Part shown: positions 10,741 through 21,008 of the stretch, in pieces
Layout: each line of letters opens with the position of its first letter
How positions within the stretch are numbered: position 1 is the first letter of the stretch
Origin: Boswellia sacra
Taxonomy: Eukaryota; Streptophyta; Magnoliopsida; Sapindales; Burseraceae
Length of the DNA stretch: 64,000 nt
NCBI GenBank assembly: GCA_013180625.2
Contig: SNVD02014004.1
Coordinates: 23,150-87,149 of the forward strand
Direction: 5' to 3'
Translations under genes and position numbers: made by a program
Notes under the pieces: model-generated
Told to the model about the DNA's origin: nothing
Databases searched by the model: none
The model's input: the letters and a program-made list of their open reading frames with translations, nothing else

Positions 10741-10933
10741 TCCTTCCAATGTTCCTATTTTTCTCATTTTCAAGCTTAACACAAAGATTCCTAAAGCCTC
10801 AAAAGTGTTAGATTTTTCTTTAATGAAATCAATCCAAGTATATCTAGAAAAATTATCCACACAAACAAATATATATCTCTTACCTGTAATGCTTTCAATT
10901 TGCATAGGACCCATAAGATCCATGTGAAGCAAA
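10741..10933 (-). pseudogene. Copia-2 integrase fragment
   Basis: The minus strand reads LLHMDLMGPMQIESI, YIFVCVDNFSRYTW and DFIKEKS, the integrase core block carrying the first catalytic Asp (the D of MDLMGP) and second Asp (VDNFSRYTW). It ends in a frameshift and the junction with WAK-2. Its N-terminal partner (CGPCQIGKQ) lies at the left edge of the middle piece, beyond CACTA-2. Confidence 0.88.
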
Positions 10934-11165
10934 CACTATAAGAAAAATGATCATATTTGGCGGTCTTAAAAGCGCCACTACTGGCATCACCAAATATATA
11001 TAGTCAATTTAATTATATTTGACGGTCAGTCAAAGTGACAAATATGTATCTGACTATACTTGGCCGCCAAACATAATAGATTTAAAAAGTAAAAAAAATA
11101 CTTAGCGGTTTTTGGCCGTCAAGTATAATAGTTTAAAAAATAAAAAAAATATATACTTGTAACAA
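10934..11165. repeat. CACTA-2 B-end subterminal repeats
   Basis: The CACTATAAGAAAAATG terminus is followed by alternating TTTGGCGGTC / CACCAAATATA / TTGGCCGCCAA / TTTTTGGCCGTCAAGTATA words, matching the B-ends of CACTA-1 and CACTA-3. Confidence 0.75.
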
Positions 11166-11217
11166 AAAAAAAAACCAAGCACTAAGAACAACTGCAGAAC
11201 AAAAGCCAAGTATAATA

Positions 11218-11379
11218 GTTGTAAATAGCAAGAACAATTGCAAAACTTGCAAGACTTCCACAAGTTAAATTAGGAAACTTCAGACGAAACCAAGCACTAA
11301 GAGCTCCAGAGTACGAAACACCAAAAACAAACCAAGGGTTCTCAATATTTGCCTTATTGTGCTTCAAGTTTAAGGATTC
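11218..11379 (-). pseudogene. Captured exon of S28 serine carboxypeptidase (prolyl carboxypeptidase-like)
   Basis: After a TTTGCAG acceptor (11380-11386) the minus strand reads ESLNLKHN, NPWFVFGVSYSGALSAWF and RLKFPNLTCGSLAS. GVSYSGALSAW is the catalytic-serine block of family S28 (GxSYxG); the usual second Gly is Val here, and the nucleophile Ser is kept. Homology ends near AIYN, where B-end repeat sequence begins. Only one internal exon of a protein near 500 residues is present; the Asp and His of the triad are absent. It is the last captured piece on the path from A-end to B-end. Confidence 0.85.
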
Positions 11380-11763
11380 CTGCAAAATTTACTGTTATAA
11401 AACAGAATTTTGAGTTCATAAGCAATAAATGTGATACAAATTCTCCGTGAAAGCCATGAAATATAGATCAATAAAAGTAAATTCACCTCAACTCTACTGA
11501 ATAAATGAACTCGCCTAATGCAATTAGATTTCTAACAAAAGCAAGATTATCGAATTTCTACATACTTTTCCAAATATGTGCATACACTCATATGCATAAT
11601 GAATCCAATACACACACGATGGGGCATACATCCTCAGACACATGCACGCACATCTTTCTTTATTTTAGATATTTGCACAAACATGGTAAAAAAATAAAAA
11701 AAAGGTACATCGAGCCCAAAGAAGAATGCTTTAATGCAATATTATCCACGAAGAGAACATGCA

Positions 11764-11767
<4 letters not shown>

Positions 11768-11794
<27 letters not shown>
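11768..11794. repeat. TA dinucleotide repeat
   Basis: Uninterrupted (TA)n microsatellite inside CACTA-2. Confidence 0.9.
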
Positions 11795-11797
<3 letters not shown>

Positions 11798-12048
11798 TCA
11801 TAGCACAAAACTGGGAAAATAACTACAAAATTTTGTTGGACATGATTGAAAATCATATGTATCAATAGATTAAAAGTAATAAAAATGAAAACTTTTACAA
11901 ATGAAAGATGCTATATTTTCCTTGCAAATTTCTGATGGACTGAGTTCCTGATAGATTATTACAGCATACTCATAAGTCACAGCTCACTTCTTTAATCAGT
12001 GTTTGTAACAATCATCAACTATCTGATGCAAGAAAAAAATTTACTTAC

Positions 12049-12719
12049 TGATATCAATAGAATAGCTGTTTCAGCAGGAGGAAAAACAAGTCGTAGGCCA
12101 CCCATAGGGTGCTTATGGTGGCAACCATGAAGAAGATAGCGGATGGTATTTCCCCTAAAACATATTACTAACAAGATTAGTATATTAGCTCAATTATAAG
12201 CATTCTATGACACATGGATGATTAAATTGTAACTCAAAAAACAAGAATCATGTGTGAATCTATGTATGTGTTCGTGTGCACGAGAGAGAAAGAGAGAAAA
12301 AAAAAAAAAACCAACCAAAAACTCTTTGTTTTGATGTGGGAAAGAAAACGGTGCAGAGTATACTCGAGCAATGTCCAAAAAAAAATGCCAAATACTACCA
12401 TTAGAGCTATCTCTAGAAGTGTATGGCATATTCTAATAGACTTTGAGATGGACCAGCAAACAACTGGCAACCAAATGACTGGAATTGCCCACCAGACTGT
12501 GCAAGTCAAGGACTGTTTCAAGTACAAATGAGTTAGAATTATAGAAGGCAAATTATTTTGTAAACCAGTATGAACAAGAGCATAAGCCTACACTAGCAAT
12601 TCACTATGTACAAAGAACACAATGTACCTCCCAAAAATCACTTTCAAAAAATCGAGGGCCTTCTTTGCTTACAATTGGCTGGGGAACTCACTCCTCGTAA
12701 GCTTCCCCAAGATGACCAA
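12049..12719 (-). pseudogene. Captured fatty-acid 2-hydroxylase gene fragment (three exons with introns)
   Basis: Three minus-strand exon blocks: 12628-12719 (VGHLGEAYEE, stop TGA where Trp is expected, then PIVSKEGPRFFESDFWE); 12316-12512 (TVWWAIPVIWLPVVCWS, IALMVVFGIF, LEYTLHRFLSHIKTKSF); 12049-12154 (LLHGCHHKHPMGGLRLVFPP, ending at a GTAAGT donor). These match plant dihydroceramide/fatty-acyl 2-hydroxylase (FAH type), an ER di-iron membrane enzyme. LHRF plus HGCHHKHP hold some of the iron-binding histidines. The catalytic C-terminal half is missing. Introns and splice borders show a genomic capture. The TGA and the missing 5' and 3' parts rule out a functional enzyme. Confidence 0.9.
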
Positions 12720-13548
12720 CCTGTCACATGTTCTCAAAAAGTATCAACGATCCAATTCAACAATGATGCCATTGAGGTGAACCTTAAATTGGTATAGGAA
12801 GCGTTAACAACCTAAATGACTATAGTGTATAGATGATGAAGAAAGAAACCATAGAACAAGAATAATGTGCAGAGGAGAGAGAGGTGGAAAAAAACCATAA
12901 CCCAAAGCAAAAGAAAATTCCAGTTCAAAAGTGTACTAGCAAACTGCCAAAATAGAGCTAAACTAGCATATCAAGTAATATTTTACCAAAATACAGTAGG
13001 AAATACAAAAAAGCAAATACTGCTAAGCAGTCAGTTTACTTCCTATCTAGTAAAACCAAGAGAAATTAAAGACAGTTAAAGTTCAATCCTGTGTCATAAC
13101 ATAGTTAACCCTACATTTTCTGATTTTTCACCAATAGCTACCCATTAATATTCCAGCCAAATATCTATACCATGCAATGCTATGATGATGTCTCCAAAGG
13201 TAAATGATTGAGCACACTATGGTATACCGTTTAAAAAATAAAGAGGAAACAATATGGACTCTAGTGTGCTGTGGAAGTTGAAGTTGTAATAGCAGAAAAA
13301 TGTAAACATCCTACAGTTATCCAAGTACTGGAAAAACTGATTAAGTTATATGAAAAAAAAAACCAGTAATAGATATTTGACAGTTTTAAAAAAACCATAT
13401 TTACTGGAATATCCTAACATTTAACATACCTGAACAAATTGTAAAAAATTGATCCAGTCAAGTTCTGAGATGAACAGAATGAGTGGGTTACAATGAGTTC
13501 TATTTAACTTATTTACAAACAGAAATTATTGAACCAACAGGATATACC
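12720..13548. other. Intron or spacer DNA between captured FAH and CBR fragments
   Basis: AT-rich sequence with no recognisable exon on either strand. The junction between the two donor genes must lie here but cannot be placed by eye. Confidence 0.5.
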
Positions 13549-13812
13549 TGAACAAATGAGTGTTATGGGTAACCCTTGTAGTGTCTTGCAGCTTAAATTC
13601 AATCCACTTATCTGGATTGAGTGCTGAAATTAGATAGAAACATTCATCTGAGTTATCAAGACATTGACTTCAGCTTTAAAATGAAATTGAAAAGTTTAAC
13701 CAAACTAATAGAATTGGGGCACGGACGTCCTCGCAAACTCATCTTCACAATTTTTAAAAGAGACTTACCAATTTTTGGACCTTTTTCTTCATTGATTTGA
13801 TATAGGTGAACC
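13549..13812 (-). pseudogene. Captured NADH-cytochrome b5 reductase-like gene fragment (two exons)
   Basis: Minus-strand exon 13769-13812, after a TTACAG acceptor, reads VHLYQINEEKGPKI and ends at GTAAGT. The next exon 13549-13623, after TTTCAG, reads LNPDKWIEFKLQDTTRVTHN and then THLFR, ending at GTATATC. This is the start of the FAD-binding domain of the plant mitochondrial NADH-cytochrome b5 reductase-like protein (about 330 residues in full). The RxYTPxS flavin motif and NADH domain are absent. Acceptors, donors and intron are preserved, so a genomic segment was captured. It lies between the ARF-GAP and FAH pieces, same orientation. Confidence 0.85.
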
Positions 13813-14948
13813 TGTAATTAAAAAGCATGCAAAACTATAAGTTCTAAGTTCTGAAGAAACACTATAGATACAAAACATCATAACATAATTAGAGGGAACC
13901 CCTAATATTCAATTCATTAACTACAAAGTACAAACAACATAATCCAAAACCATGTAAATTAATCCAAGTCGCTGGACACAGCATCCGATGAATATGCACT
14001 AATCAAATAAGTCAATATAATCAAACAGAATTAATTAAAATAAACACTTGCATCAACTTAAGCAAACCCATCACTACAAATCATCTAAACAGTCCTTCAG
14101 AGATAACCAGAACAATCTACTAAAATGAATAAAATTACTGGAGACCGAGCATCATATTCATGATTAAAACCAGCTCAGACCAGAGACCAAGAGCTATTTC
14201 AAAAATTTGAAATATAATCAAATGAACAACAAGAAACCCATTTTCATTTTGAAAACCAATATCCGTCAACAAAACATGTCAATGCATCAAAAGCTATTTC
14301 AGAAACATAAATAGTAAATTTGAAAGACAAGAATTCCAGCAAAGGGTCAAAGAAGACTTCACTTTGCAATTTATTCAACCGTAGAAAGCACAAAATGCAG
14401 CAAGGGCAAAACAGAAGAGAGAAATCTATGGGCAAAATATAAATGAAAATCTTTAGCAAAAGGACCAATTAGAACAGAAAAGTTTGAGAATAAGCAGACC
14501 TGCAAGTGGTTAAAATAGAATGAAAATATATCAACAAATTTACATCTCATTTTACCAGACAAGAAAAAATTTCAAACCCAACCTAACATAAATAAGAAAA
14601 CCCAAAAAACCCAAAATTCAACATTTAAAAGCTTGTAATCAGGGAAACAAAAAAATTTTAAAAATCGAAGAATGAGATGACAAAAGCAACATGAATACCC
14701 TCGCAGAGCAAAAATGCCATTTGACAAATCCAACACACAATAGTGCAACTTTCTGGATACACGAAAACATGCAGAGTTCAAAGAATCATACACTTTTGAT
14801 TCGTCAAGTTACTCTACCAATTCCATAACATTAATTAAACCTAATCAAATCTGGAACATCACAAAGCCTACGACCATTTCTAAATTTAAAAACGCACAAA
14901 CAGCTAAACCAAATCAGGTAATCAACAAAAAAAGCTTCAAAAAATTAC
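13813..14948. other. Intron or spacer DNA between captured CBR and ARF-GAP fragments
   Basis: AT-rich; short ORFs here are T-rich hydrophobic translations without family resemblance. I see no gene. Confidence 0.5.
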
Positions 14949-15258
14949 CTAACGAAGCTGATGTGGACACTGAGACCCCTATGGATAGCAGAGCAATCGA
15001 TGTAGAGGAAGATCCCGTATGTCACCGACGCCCACGTAGGCTTCTTCACATTGCAATCGAATCACATCTGAAAACAAAAACAAAATTTAACATAACCAAA
15101 ACAAACAGCACTTGAAACTTCAAGATCCAACATGTAATCGCACAGATCTAAACTAGATCGAAAGAAAAAACACGAAAAACACACACCTTGTTTTCTGATT
15201 TCGCTTTTAGCTTTCTGAAAACAGCGTTCTTGTCCATGGGAGGATTGTCGGCCGCCAT
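14949..15258 (-). pseudogene. Captured ARF GTPase-activating protein gene fragment (AGD8/9/10-like, exons 1-2)
   Basis: Minus strand: ATG at 15258 begins MAADNPPMDKNAVFRKL and continues to SENK at a GTGTGT donor (15187). Exon 2 (14949-15067), after CTGAAAACAG-type DNA with a CAG acceptor, reads [34 protein letters not shown] and R before GTAATT. This is the ArfGAP zinc finger (CxxCx16CxxC) with its arginine-bearing block. The first zinc Cys is replaced by an in-frame stop (TGA for TGC/TGT at the start of exon 2). The rest of the domain and the C-terminal region are missing. It is the first captured gene after the A-end and carries its own start codon, so any transcript from the A-end would begin with this gene. 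Confidence 0.92.
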
Positions 15259-15484
15259 GTGAGTGAAAATAGGAGAAAATTAGAGAACACCTCGTAAAAT
15301 GCCGGATAACACATCTCTATCTTCTTCCTCGTCTCGCTCGACGAGGCCACAACGAAGCTCCGCCTAGTCGAGGAGGGAGTGAGAGCTGGAGCCGAGGCCG
15401 CGGCAGCTACATCGAAGGCAGCAGTAGAAGCAAAGAATTGTGAAACTGAAAGATAGAGATGAGAGAGACATTAGGGCTAGGTTA
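15259..15484 (-). other. GC-richer 5' leader upstream of captured ARF-GAP
   Basis: About 225 bp with GAGGCCGCGGCAGC and CTCGTCTCGCTCGACGAGG stretches, unlike the AT-rich surroundings. It is probably the 5' UTR or promoter-proximal region of the donor gene. The shared A-end sequence begins immediately to its right. Confidence 0.5.
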
Positions 15485-17669
15485 TTTCCTTTTCTTTATA
15501 TAGAATTGCGAAAATTCTAACAAATCCATGTCTGTTAAAAATTGTTAAAATCATCCTCATGTTCAGTCCATATATTTTAAATTTTTTCATTCACACCATT
15601 AGATTAAGTTTTTATAATTTTTAGAACATTAAATGTTTTAACTTAATTTTAAAAATAAATTATAATAATTTTTCACATATTTAAAATGTTATATTATTGT
15701 AAAATAATTTTTTGATACTTTTAATTGCTTAATTTTCATCAGAGTAATTAAATAATGTGATTTTCATCACTTTGAAATTAAAAAAAATAATTTTATTTAT
15801 TTCATAAAATTTTCACATTTAAAAATTAATTTTTCTAAAATTTAATATTTAAAAATTTATTCTTTTCATACATATAATAATGTTATCTTTAATTTAAAGA
15901 TTTTTAAAATTATTTTTAATTTTAGATTAAAAATTAAATTATATTGTTTAATTATATTTAGATAAATTTATTGAAATTTTAAATATTATATTTACATATT
16001 TGAAAGAAAAAATGAAAAGAAAGAGGAAAATTTGAGAGGGAAAAGAAAAAAATTATATTTTCACATTTGTTAAACTTTTATAAAAATATGATATATATGT
16101 GATTGAATAAGACAAAAAGTGACAAATAAGATAAATTGATAAATTTGACTTTTAAAACATGGTTAAATTTCTCACTTTTTTAAAAAACTGATAGGTGTCT
16201 ATTTATATATTACTTTTATATCAATTCGTCCATGTTTTTTTGCTATATTCCTTGGTATTTTTATGTTTTTGTGTGGTTTTGATGTTTGTAGGAGTTTTGG
16301 AGCAACTTGTACAAAATGGAGTAAAACCCTTCATTTTCACCTCTGCTAGTCAACCATCTTCTCGGATTTAATTGTATTGATATACAATGAACCCGATGAC
16401 ATATTTTATACCGTTGGAAAGCTCTCGAAGTCTATTTTCTGGAGAAATTTACGGTTATAAATCCATTCAGTGTACCAAAAGTTGTAATAAAAACAGTGTG
16501 AGAAGTATAGAAATGTAATTCCACAAATCACTATAGCATGTATAATACGGGACACTGTAGCAGGTTACTGTAGCAGAGTATTTAAACACATTTTAGGGTT
16601 TTATTTTCATAACTTGAAGATGGGAAAACGTGGGAGGAGGCTGCATTTCTGGATTTCTCTCATCCCTTGGAGTTCTTGAAGGAGAAAGAAGATTTTGAAA
16701 GAGGAGGAACTACAATTCCAAGAAGATTCATCTACAAAGAAGATTTTCAAAGAATTTACTAAGTTCTTTCTTTCCTTTTCAATTCTGGAATTTCTCTGTA
16801 TTGTATTTGTTATTCTGATTGAATATGTGTAACTAAATCTGAATTGGTTGAGGGTGATTTCAAAGCCCTTGATATGGATTTTGTGAGTTGATTGTGTAAG
16901 AAATTGTTATCCAATTCTCTAATTGAAGTTGCTTGTATTTTCCCATATCTAATGCTTATGATTGCTTACTGATTGTATTTGGAATGGCCAACTGAATATA
17001 ATCTGTTGTTGTCTATTGCTAGATTAGAAATCTTGATCCGTAATTGTCATGAATTTCCAATCATTAGTAGCAAAATTGTGATCAGAGATTGCAATTGGAA
17101 AATACAACCTAGGTTAAATAATCTGAACTTGTGTGATTATTGCTTAGATCAACCTATCTTTCTCATCGTAATGCTTCCATTGAATTAAACTCAGAGAGCT
17201 TGTTCTAGGTTGTTTAATGGATAGAGATTAAATAAAGAGCTTGTTTTATTTAACAACAAAGTAAGGAAAGATTGGGATAACAGAGCTTGTTGTTATCTAC
17301 GGTTGATAACTTCAATGCTGTAATTGGATTACAATTCTATGTTAATTCACAAATTCATAGCTTGTGGCAGAGAAAGAACCCTTAACCAAGTGTCTATCAT
17401 TGAATTTTCAATTCATTCAATATTGTGTTGTGTTATTCTTTATTTGCCTTCGTATTCAGTTTAATTAATCATTCAACAAAACCCCCCATATTTAGTTTAT
17501 TGTTGCTGAAAAATAACAAATTTAATTAGAATCAATCCTCGTGGGAACGATATCTCACTCATCACTTTATTACTTGTGCGACTAGTATACTTGCTAGTTT
17601 CGAACGCATCAAAAACTGCCAAATAAAAAAAATTCTGAAGTGACAAATATGCAAAAAAATCTTGTAGTG
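15485..17669 (-). repeat. CACTA-2 A-end subterminal region (interrupted by solo LTR)
   Basis: From about 15485 the sequence is shared with CACTA-3 (about 32530 onward), including TTTATATAG, CAGTCC(A/C)TATATTTTAAA, CATCACTTT and GAAAGAGGAAAATTTGAGA words, up to the CTTGTAGTG terminus. On the minus strand CTATATAAAG (near 15494-15503) gives a TATA-like box about 240 bp ahead of the ARF-GAP start codon. The solo LTR at 16189-17611 splits the region. Confidence 0.75.
16189..17611 (+). mobile_element. Solo LTR of the Athila-like family inside CACTA-2
   Basis: Starts TGATAGGTGTC and ends CGCATCA, flanked by exact 5-bp duplication AAAAC (16184-16188 and 17612-17616). The uninterrupted A-end of CACTA-3 confirms the insertion point. 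It is the same family as the two LTRs at 42717-44101 and 50069-51492, reversed relative to them (they begin TGATGCGTT and end CTTATCA on the plus strand). No internal region remains. Confidence 0.92.
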
Positions 17670-19113
17670 AAATCAAGTATTTTGGATGTGCTAAGTTGTG
17701 GATTTGATTTGTGCGAACTTCTAATCTGTTTTCCAATTTGACATGGTCCACAAATTTCATTAACTTTGCCATCAAGTTTAGGAACTCCTTTTATAGCACC
17801 TAACTTAGTTAACTTAACCAAGTCTTTGTAATTTAAGTGTCCTAACTTTTGATGCCATAATTCTAAATCCGAAATCCTAGCTTGAAATGCAATCTTAACT
17901 AAATAACAATTATCCGAAGATCTATTACCTTTAAGAATGCATTTACCAAAATTATCTAAGACCATACATTTGTTTTGTGTGAAATTAACAACATACTTGT
18001 CATCACATATATGACTAATACTAATAAGATTAGCTTTCAAACTTTCAACCAACAAGACATTTTGAAAATTGGGTAAACCTTTGACATTCAAAGTGCCTTT
18101 ACCAATGATCTTACTCTTTGCTCCATCTCCAAAGGTCACATTACCATCCCTGCATATTTTAAAATCTGTTAAAAACTATTTATTTCCAGTCATGTGCCTG
18201 AAACAACTGCTATCAAAATACCAGAAATCGTTAGATGCATGATTAAGTGCAGTAAAAGCAACATGGCATATTATTTTGTCTTTCCTAACCCACTACAGTT
18301 GTGATTTAGGTAACAGTTTGAACTGTTTTGATCTTTTATGCAAAAGATTCAACAATTTAAAGTATCTAGGCCTAATGTGTCCCTTTTTACCACAAAAATA
18401 ACAAGTAGGAGTGAATTTCCTTACCTTTTCAGAACTGGATTTGTATGAACTCAAAGGAGAAACAAATGTCTTATTGCTTCTGGTGTTAGGACTCGATCTT
18501 AAAGGGTTAACTTCAGCATTTTTACTTGATGTTGAAGCTTTCACAAAGGCTGTTTTTTACGAAGAAGCAACATTACCTTCTGTATACCCCAATCCATGTT
18601 TGTTGGAGTTGTCTCTTCTAAGACTCAAGACCTGATCAAGTTTGGCTGCTCCAATTTTGAGTTGGTCAACACACCTCTTGCTTTCAACTAATTCTTTTGT
18701 AATTTTCTCAATATGTACTGTTGTGTCTGTCAAAACAGTCTCCACTTCTGTGATATGGTTTTCAACAAGAGATTTTTCACATTCCAGCATCTCAATTTTC
18801 TTCTTCAAGGTTTTGATTTCTTCCTTCTGATTCAACCATTCACCATAGAGTGCATTGTAGGTTTCTTGCAGCTCTTCATAGTATTCTAGTCCTTCTTCTT
18901 CATCCAAATTATCAATCGTAATTCTACAATCTTTTGTTATGTCAGACATAACAGCATTTCCTTTGTCAGCTGCAGATGCAGTAAATGCAACAAATTGCTC
19001 ATACAATCTTGATCTTCTGACTCTGATTCTAATTCATCACTCCAAGTTACTGTTAGTCCTTTGTTCTTCTTCTTGAGATTAGCACATTCAGATTGAATAT
19101 GCCCATAACCAGA
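17670..19113 (-). pseudogene. Copia-2 gag tail, protease and pre-integrase segment
   Basis: Right to left: end of the zinc knuckle (GYGHIQSECANLKKKNKG) cut by CACTA-3 at 19113; a coiled-coil gag tail (18557-19006, EEIKTLKKKIEMLE); a second CCHC knuckle (CYFCGKKGHIRPRYF, final Cys replaced by Tyr) near 18400; protease near 18190 (WYFDSSCFRHMTG, with DSS for the catalytic DSG); gag_pre-integrase and integrase zinc-binding region (17670-18139: LWHQKLGHLNYKDL, CGPCQIGKQ). CACTA-2 interrupts it at 17669. Several frameshifts and stops. Confidence 0.88.
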
Positions 19114-19420
19114 CACTACAAGAAAAATTACCATATTTGGCGGTCTTTGACCGTCAAATATATACATATTTGACGGTCTTAAGAGCGCCACCAATGGCAT
19201 CGCCAAATATAATCAATTTGACTATATTTGGCGGTCGGTCAAAGTGCCAAATATGCATCCGACTATACTTGACTATTTTTAACCGCCAAGTATAATAGGT
19301 TAAAAAATTAAAAAGAATATACTTGGCGGTCAAAAACCGCCAAGTACAATAGGTTAAAAAATTTAAAAAAATATACTTGGCAGTTTTTGACCGCCAAGTA
19401 TAATAATTTCTAAATTTAAA

Positions 19421-19451
<31 letters not shown>

Positions 19452-19460
19452 CTTGGACAA
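19114..19460. repeat. CACTA-3 B-end subterminal palindromic repeats
   Basis: Dense TTTGGCGGTC, TTGACGGTC, TACTTGGCGG and CCGCCAAGTA words form adjacent hairpins, followed by an AT run (19430-19450). Same architecture as the other two B-ends. Confidence 0.8.
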
Positions 19461-19710
19461 TCCTTTGTCTACTAAAGGTGCAAGAGCAAGGGCCCTACAC
19501 AAAAAGCACCTCTCCAGAATTAAGCACATGCTCCGAAGGCTTATATGATAGAGAAAATGTATACATACTTGCAAACAAAAATAAATCTAACATAACAACA
19601 TAGGGAGAATATAATTCAAAATAACAGAATTTCCATCTCTCCATCTGAAAACTGAATGCACTCCAAACAAAAATAAATAAATAAATAAAGAGTAATTAAA
19701 AAAGTTGTCC

Positions 19711-19716
19711 TTTAGA

Positions 19717-19805
<89 letters not shown>

Positions 19806-19806
19806 C
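19711..19806. repeat. TG/CA microsatellite forming a near-perfect palindrome
   Basis: TATATATG then (TG)n (about 19723-19766), TATACACATA, then (CA)n and CATATATAC. The TG and CA arms are complementary, so one strand could fold into a long hairpin; alternating TG is also Z-DNA prone. A short CCCCACCCC array follows at about 19815-19845. Confidence 0.9.
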
Positions 19807-20095
19807 ACGGTGGCCCCTTCCCCTTCCCCACCCCACCCCACCCCAAAACAACAAGTCCTAACCCCAAAACCTCCTTGTCTTTAGCCCAATAAAAAAATGA
19901 AGCTAAAAGAATTGCACTGACTTGGGCAAATGAATTAAAGAACTTCACTACAATGTCCAGTACTAGCCTATAGATGGACAACTTAAATTCTAAACAAACA
20001 ATTTGATATTTTTGTTCATACACAAGATATAGGAGCTTCCTAATGCAAGTGAACAACTATGTTAAGGGAAGAAATTATGAGGTCTGGCAGCTCAC

Positions 20096-20550
20096 CCTCC
20101 AGCTCTTACAAGTTTAGTAACCTGGCTTCCAGCCCACACTATAGCCATTACTTTGAGAAATCTGCAAAACACTAATTCAAATCAACACTATTTCTAGAAA
20201 CATTAAATAATAATATTCTACGTCTCAGTGGCTGCAATATAACCCATTCTTCCAGGGGTTGGATCAACATAAAACTTAGAAAACAAGTGAGATGGTGCCT
20301 TGTTATGTTGGTTGCATGGATATATTTGGAGAACGCATGTTTCAAAAGTAAAGTTCAAATGCTTATGCATGAGAAAAGAACACACACCACACTACTAGAA
20401 ATGTTGTGAGGTAGTAAGTTGTGTTTAATAGCCCATACGACAATATCCCAGAAATTCCATACCTCTTTAATCTCGTCAAGACCCTCCCAAGTTGAACAAG
20501 CAATGCGAGTTGTAAGAAGACATGCCCTAAACAACCATAGTATCAAATAC
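20096..20550 (-). pseudogene. Captured fragment of a conserved plant membrane-protein gene (unnamed)
   Basis: Three minus-strand exon-like blocks with splice borders: about 20389-20550 (LVQLGRVLTRLKRYGISG, ILSYGLLNTTYYLTTFLVV); 20222-20274 (FYVDPTPGRMGYIAATE); 20096-20161, after TTTGCAG (FLKVMAIVWAGSQVTKLVRA, then GG before GTGAGC). Together they read as one continuous hydrophobic protein segment, which I recall as a conserved plant membrane protein but cannot name safely. Frames are partly broken in the first block. The remainder of the donor gene is absent. Confidence 0.55.
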
Positions 20551-20937
20551 CTACTCTAACACACTCCCCATTTGAACTTCACAATCTTTTTGTTTACTGG
20601 TGTGTTCAGTAAAACAACAAAAAAGCAACATGATAATGTAAAAACACCTTACGTTTAAAATGATTGGTATGAAAAGCACATCCTTAAGTTTAAACCTAAT
20701 TACAAACATATAATTTGCTTTTTCTAAATGGCATTCCTTTCCTTGTAATTTACATATTGTTAATACCATTGGTTAAGAGAACAATGGCTCTAAAACCACC
20801 AAATCCAAAAGCATAAGCTATTATGTATCAATCCAATACAGTATTTAAACTCCAACAACAAATACATAACAACTGGAAAGCTCAGAAACTTAGTCAACTG
20901 AAGTACATTCTTCATATAATTGCATACCTCATAAGCA

Positions 20938-21008
20938 CATTGGATTTTCTTAAACGACTCAATAGCTTAAGAACTTCCCATATTTTTATCAGGATGGACA
21001 AGCATGGC
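20938..21008 (-). pseudogene. Captured exon of a J-domain (DnaJ/HSP40) gene
   Basis: After a TTGTGCAG acceptor the minus strand reads AMLVHPDKNMGSS, stop, AIESFKKIQCAYE, then GTATGC. The HPD tripeptide that stimulates HSP70 ATPase is intact, but an in-frame TAA follows. One exon only. Plant J proteins with this HPDKNMGSPLASESFKKL-type block are the probable source. Confidence 0.8.

Larger units (their letters stand above)
10934..17669 (-). mobile_element. CACTA-2: multi-gene capturing CACTA transposon
   Basis: It begins CACTATAAGAAAAATG and ends AAAATCTTGTAGTG, with exact 3-bp duplication AAA (10931-10933 and 17670-17672). The B-end is on the left (TTTGGCGGTC, CGCCAAATAT repeats) and the A-end on the right (AAGTGACAAATATG block), the reverse of CACTA-1; strand is given as A-end to B-end. 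Between them lie genomic fragments of four unrelated plant genes, all on the minus strand: ARF-GAP, cytochrome b5 reductase-like, fatty-acid 2-hydroxylase and S28 protease. A solo LTR interrupts the A-end. There is no transposase. This is a Pack-CACTA-type element. Confidence 0.92.

Noticed and set aside
14244..14793. Hydrophobic minus-strand frames in CACTA-2
   Set aside because: T-rich intron or spacer sequence; no start context, splice support or homology.
19587..20056. Open frames with Cys-Val and Thr-His runs
   Set aside because: Translations of the TG/CA microsatellite and T-rich flanks, without codon bias or family resemblance.
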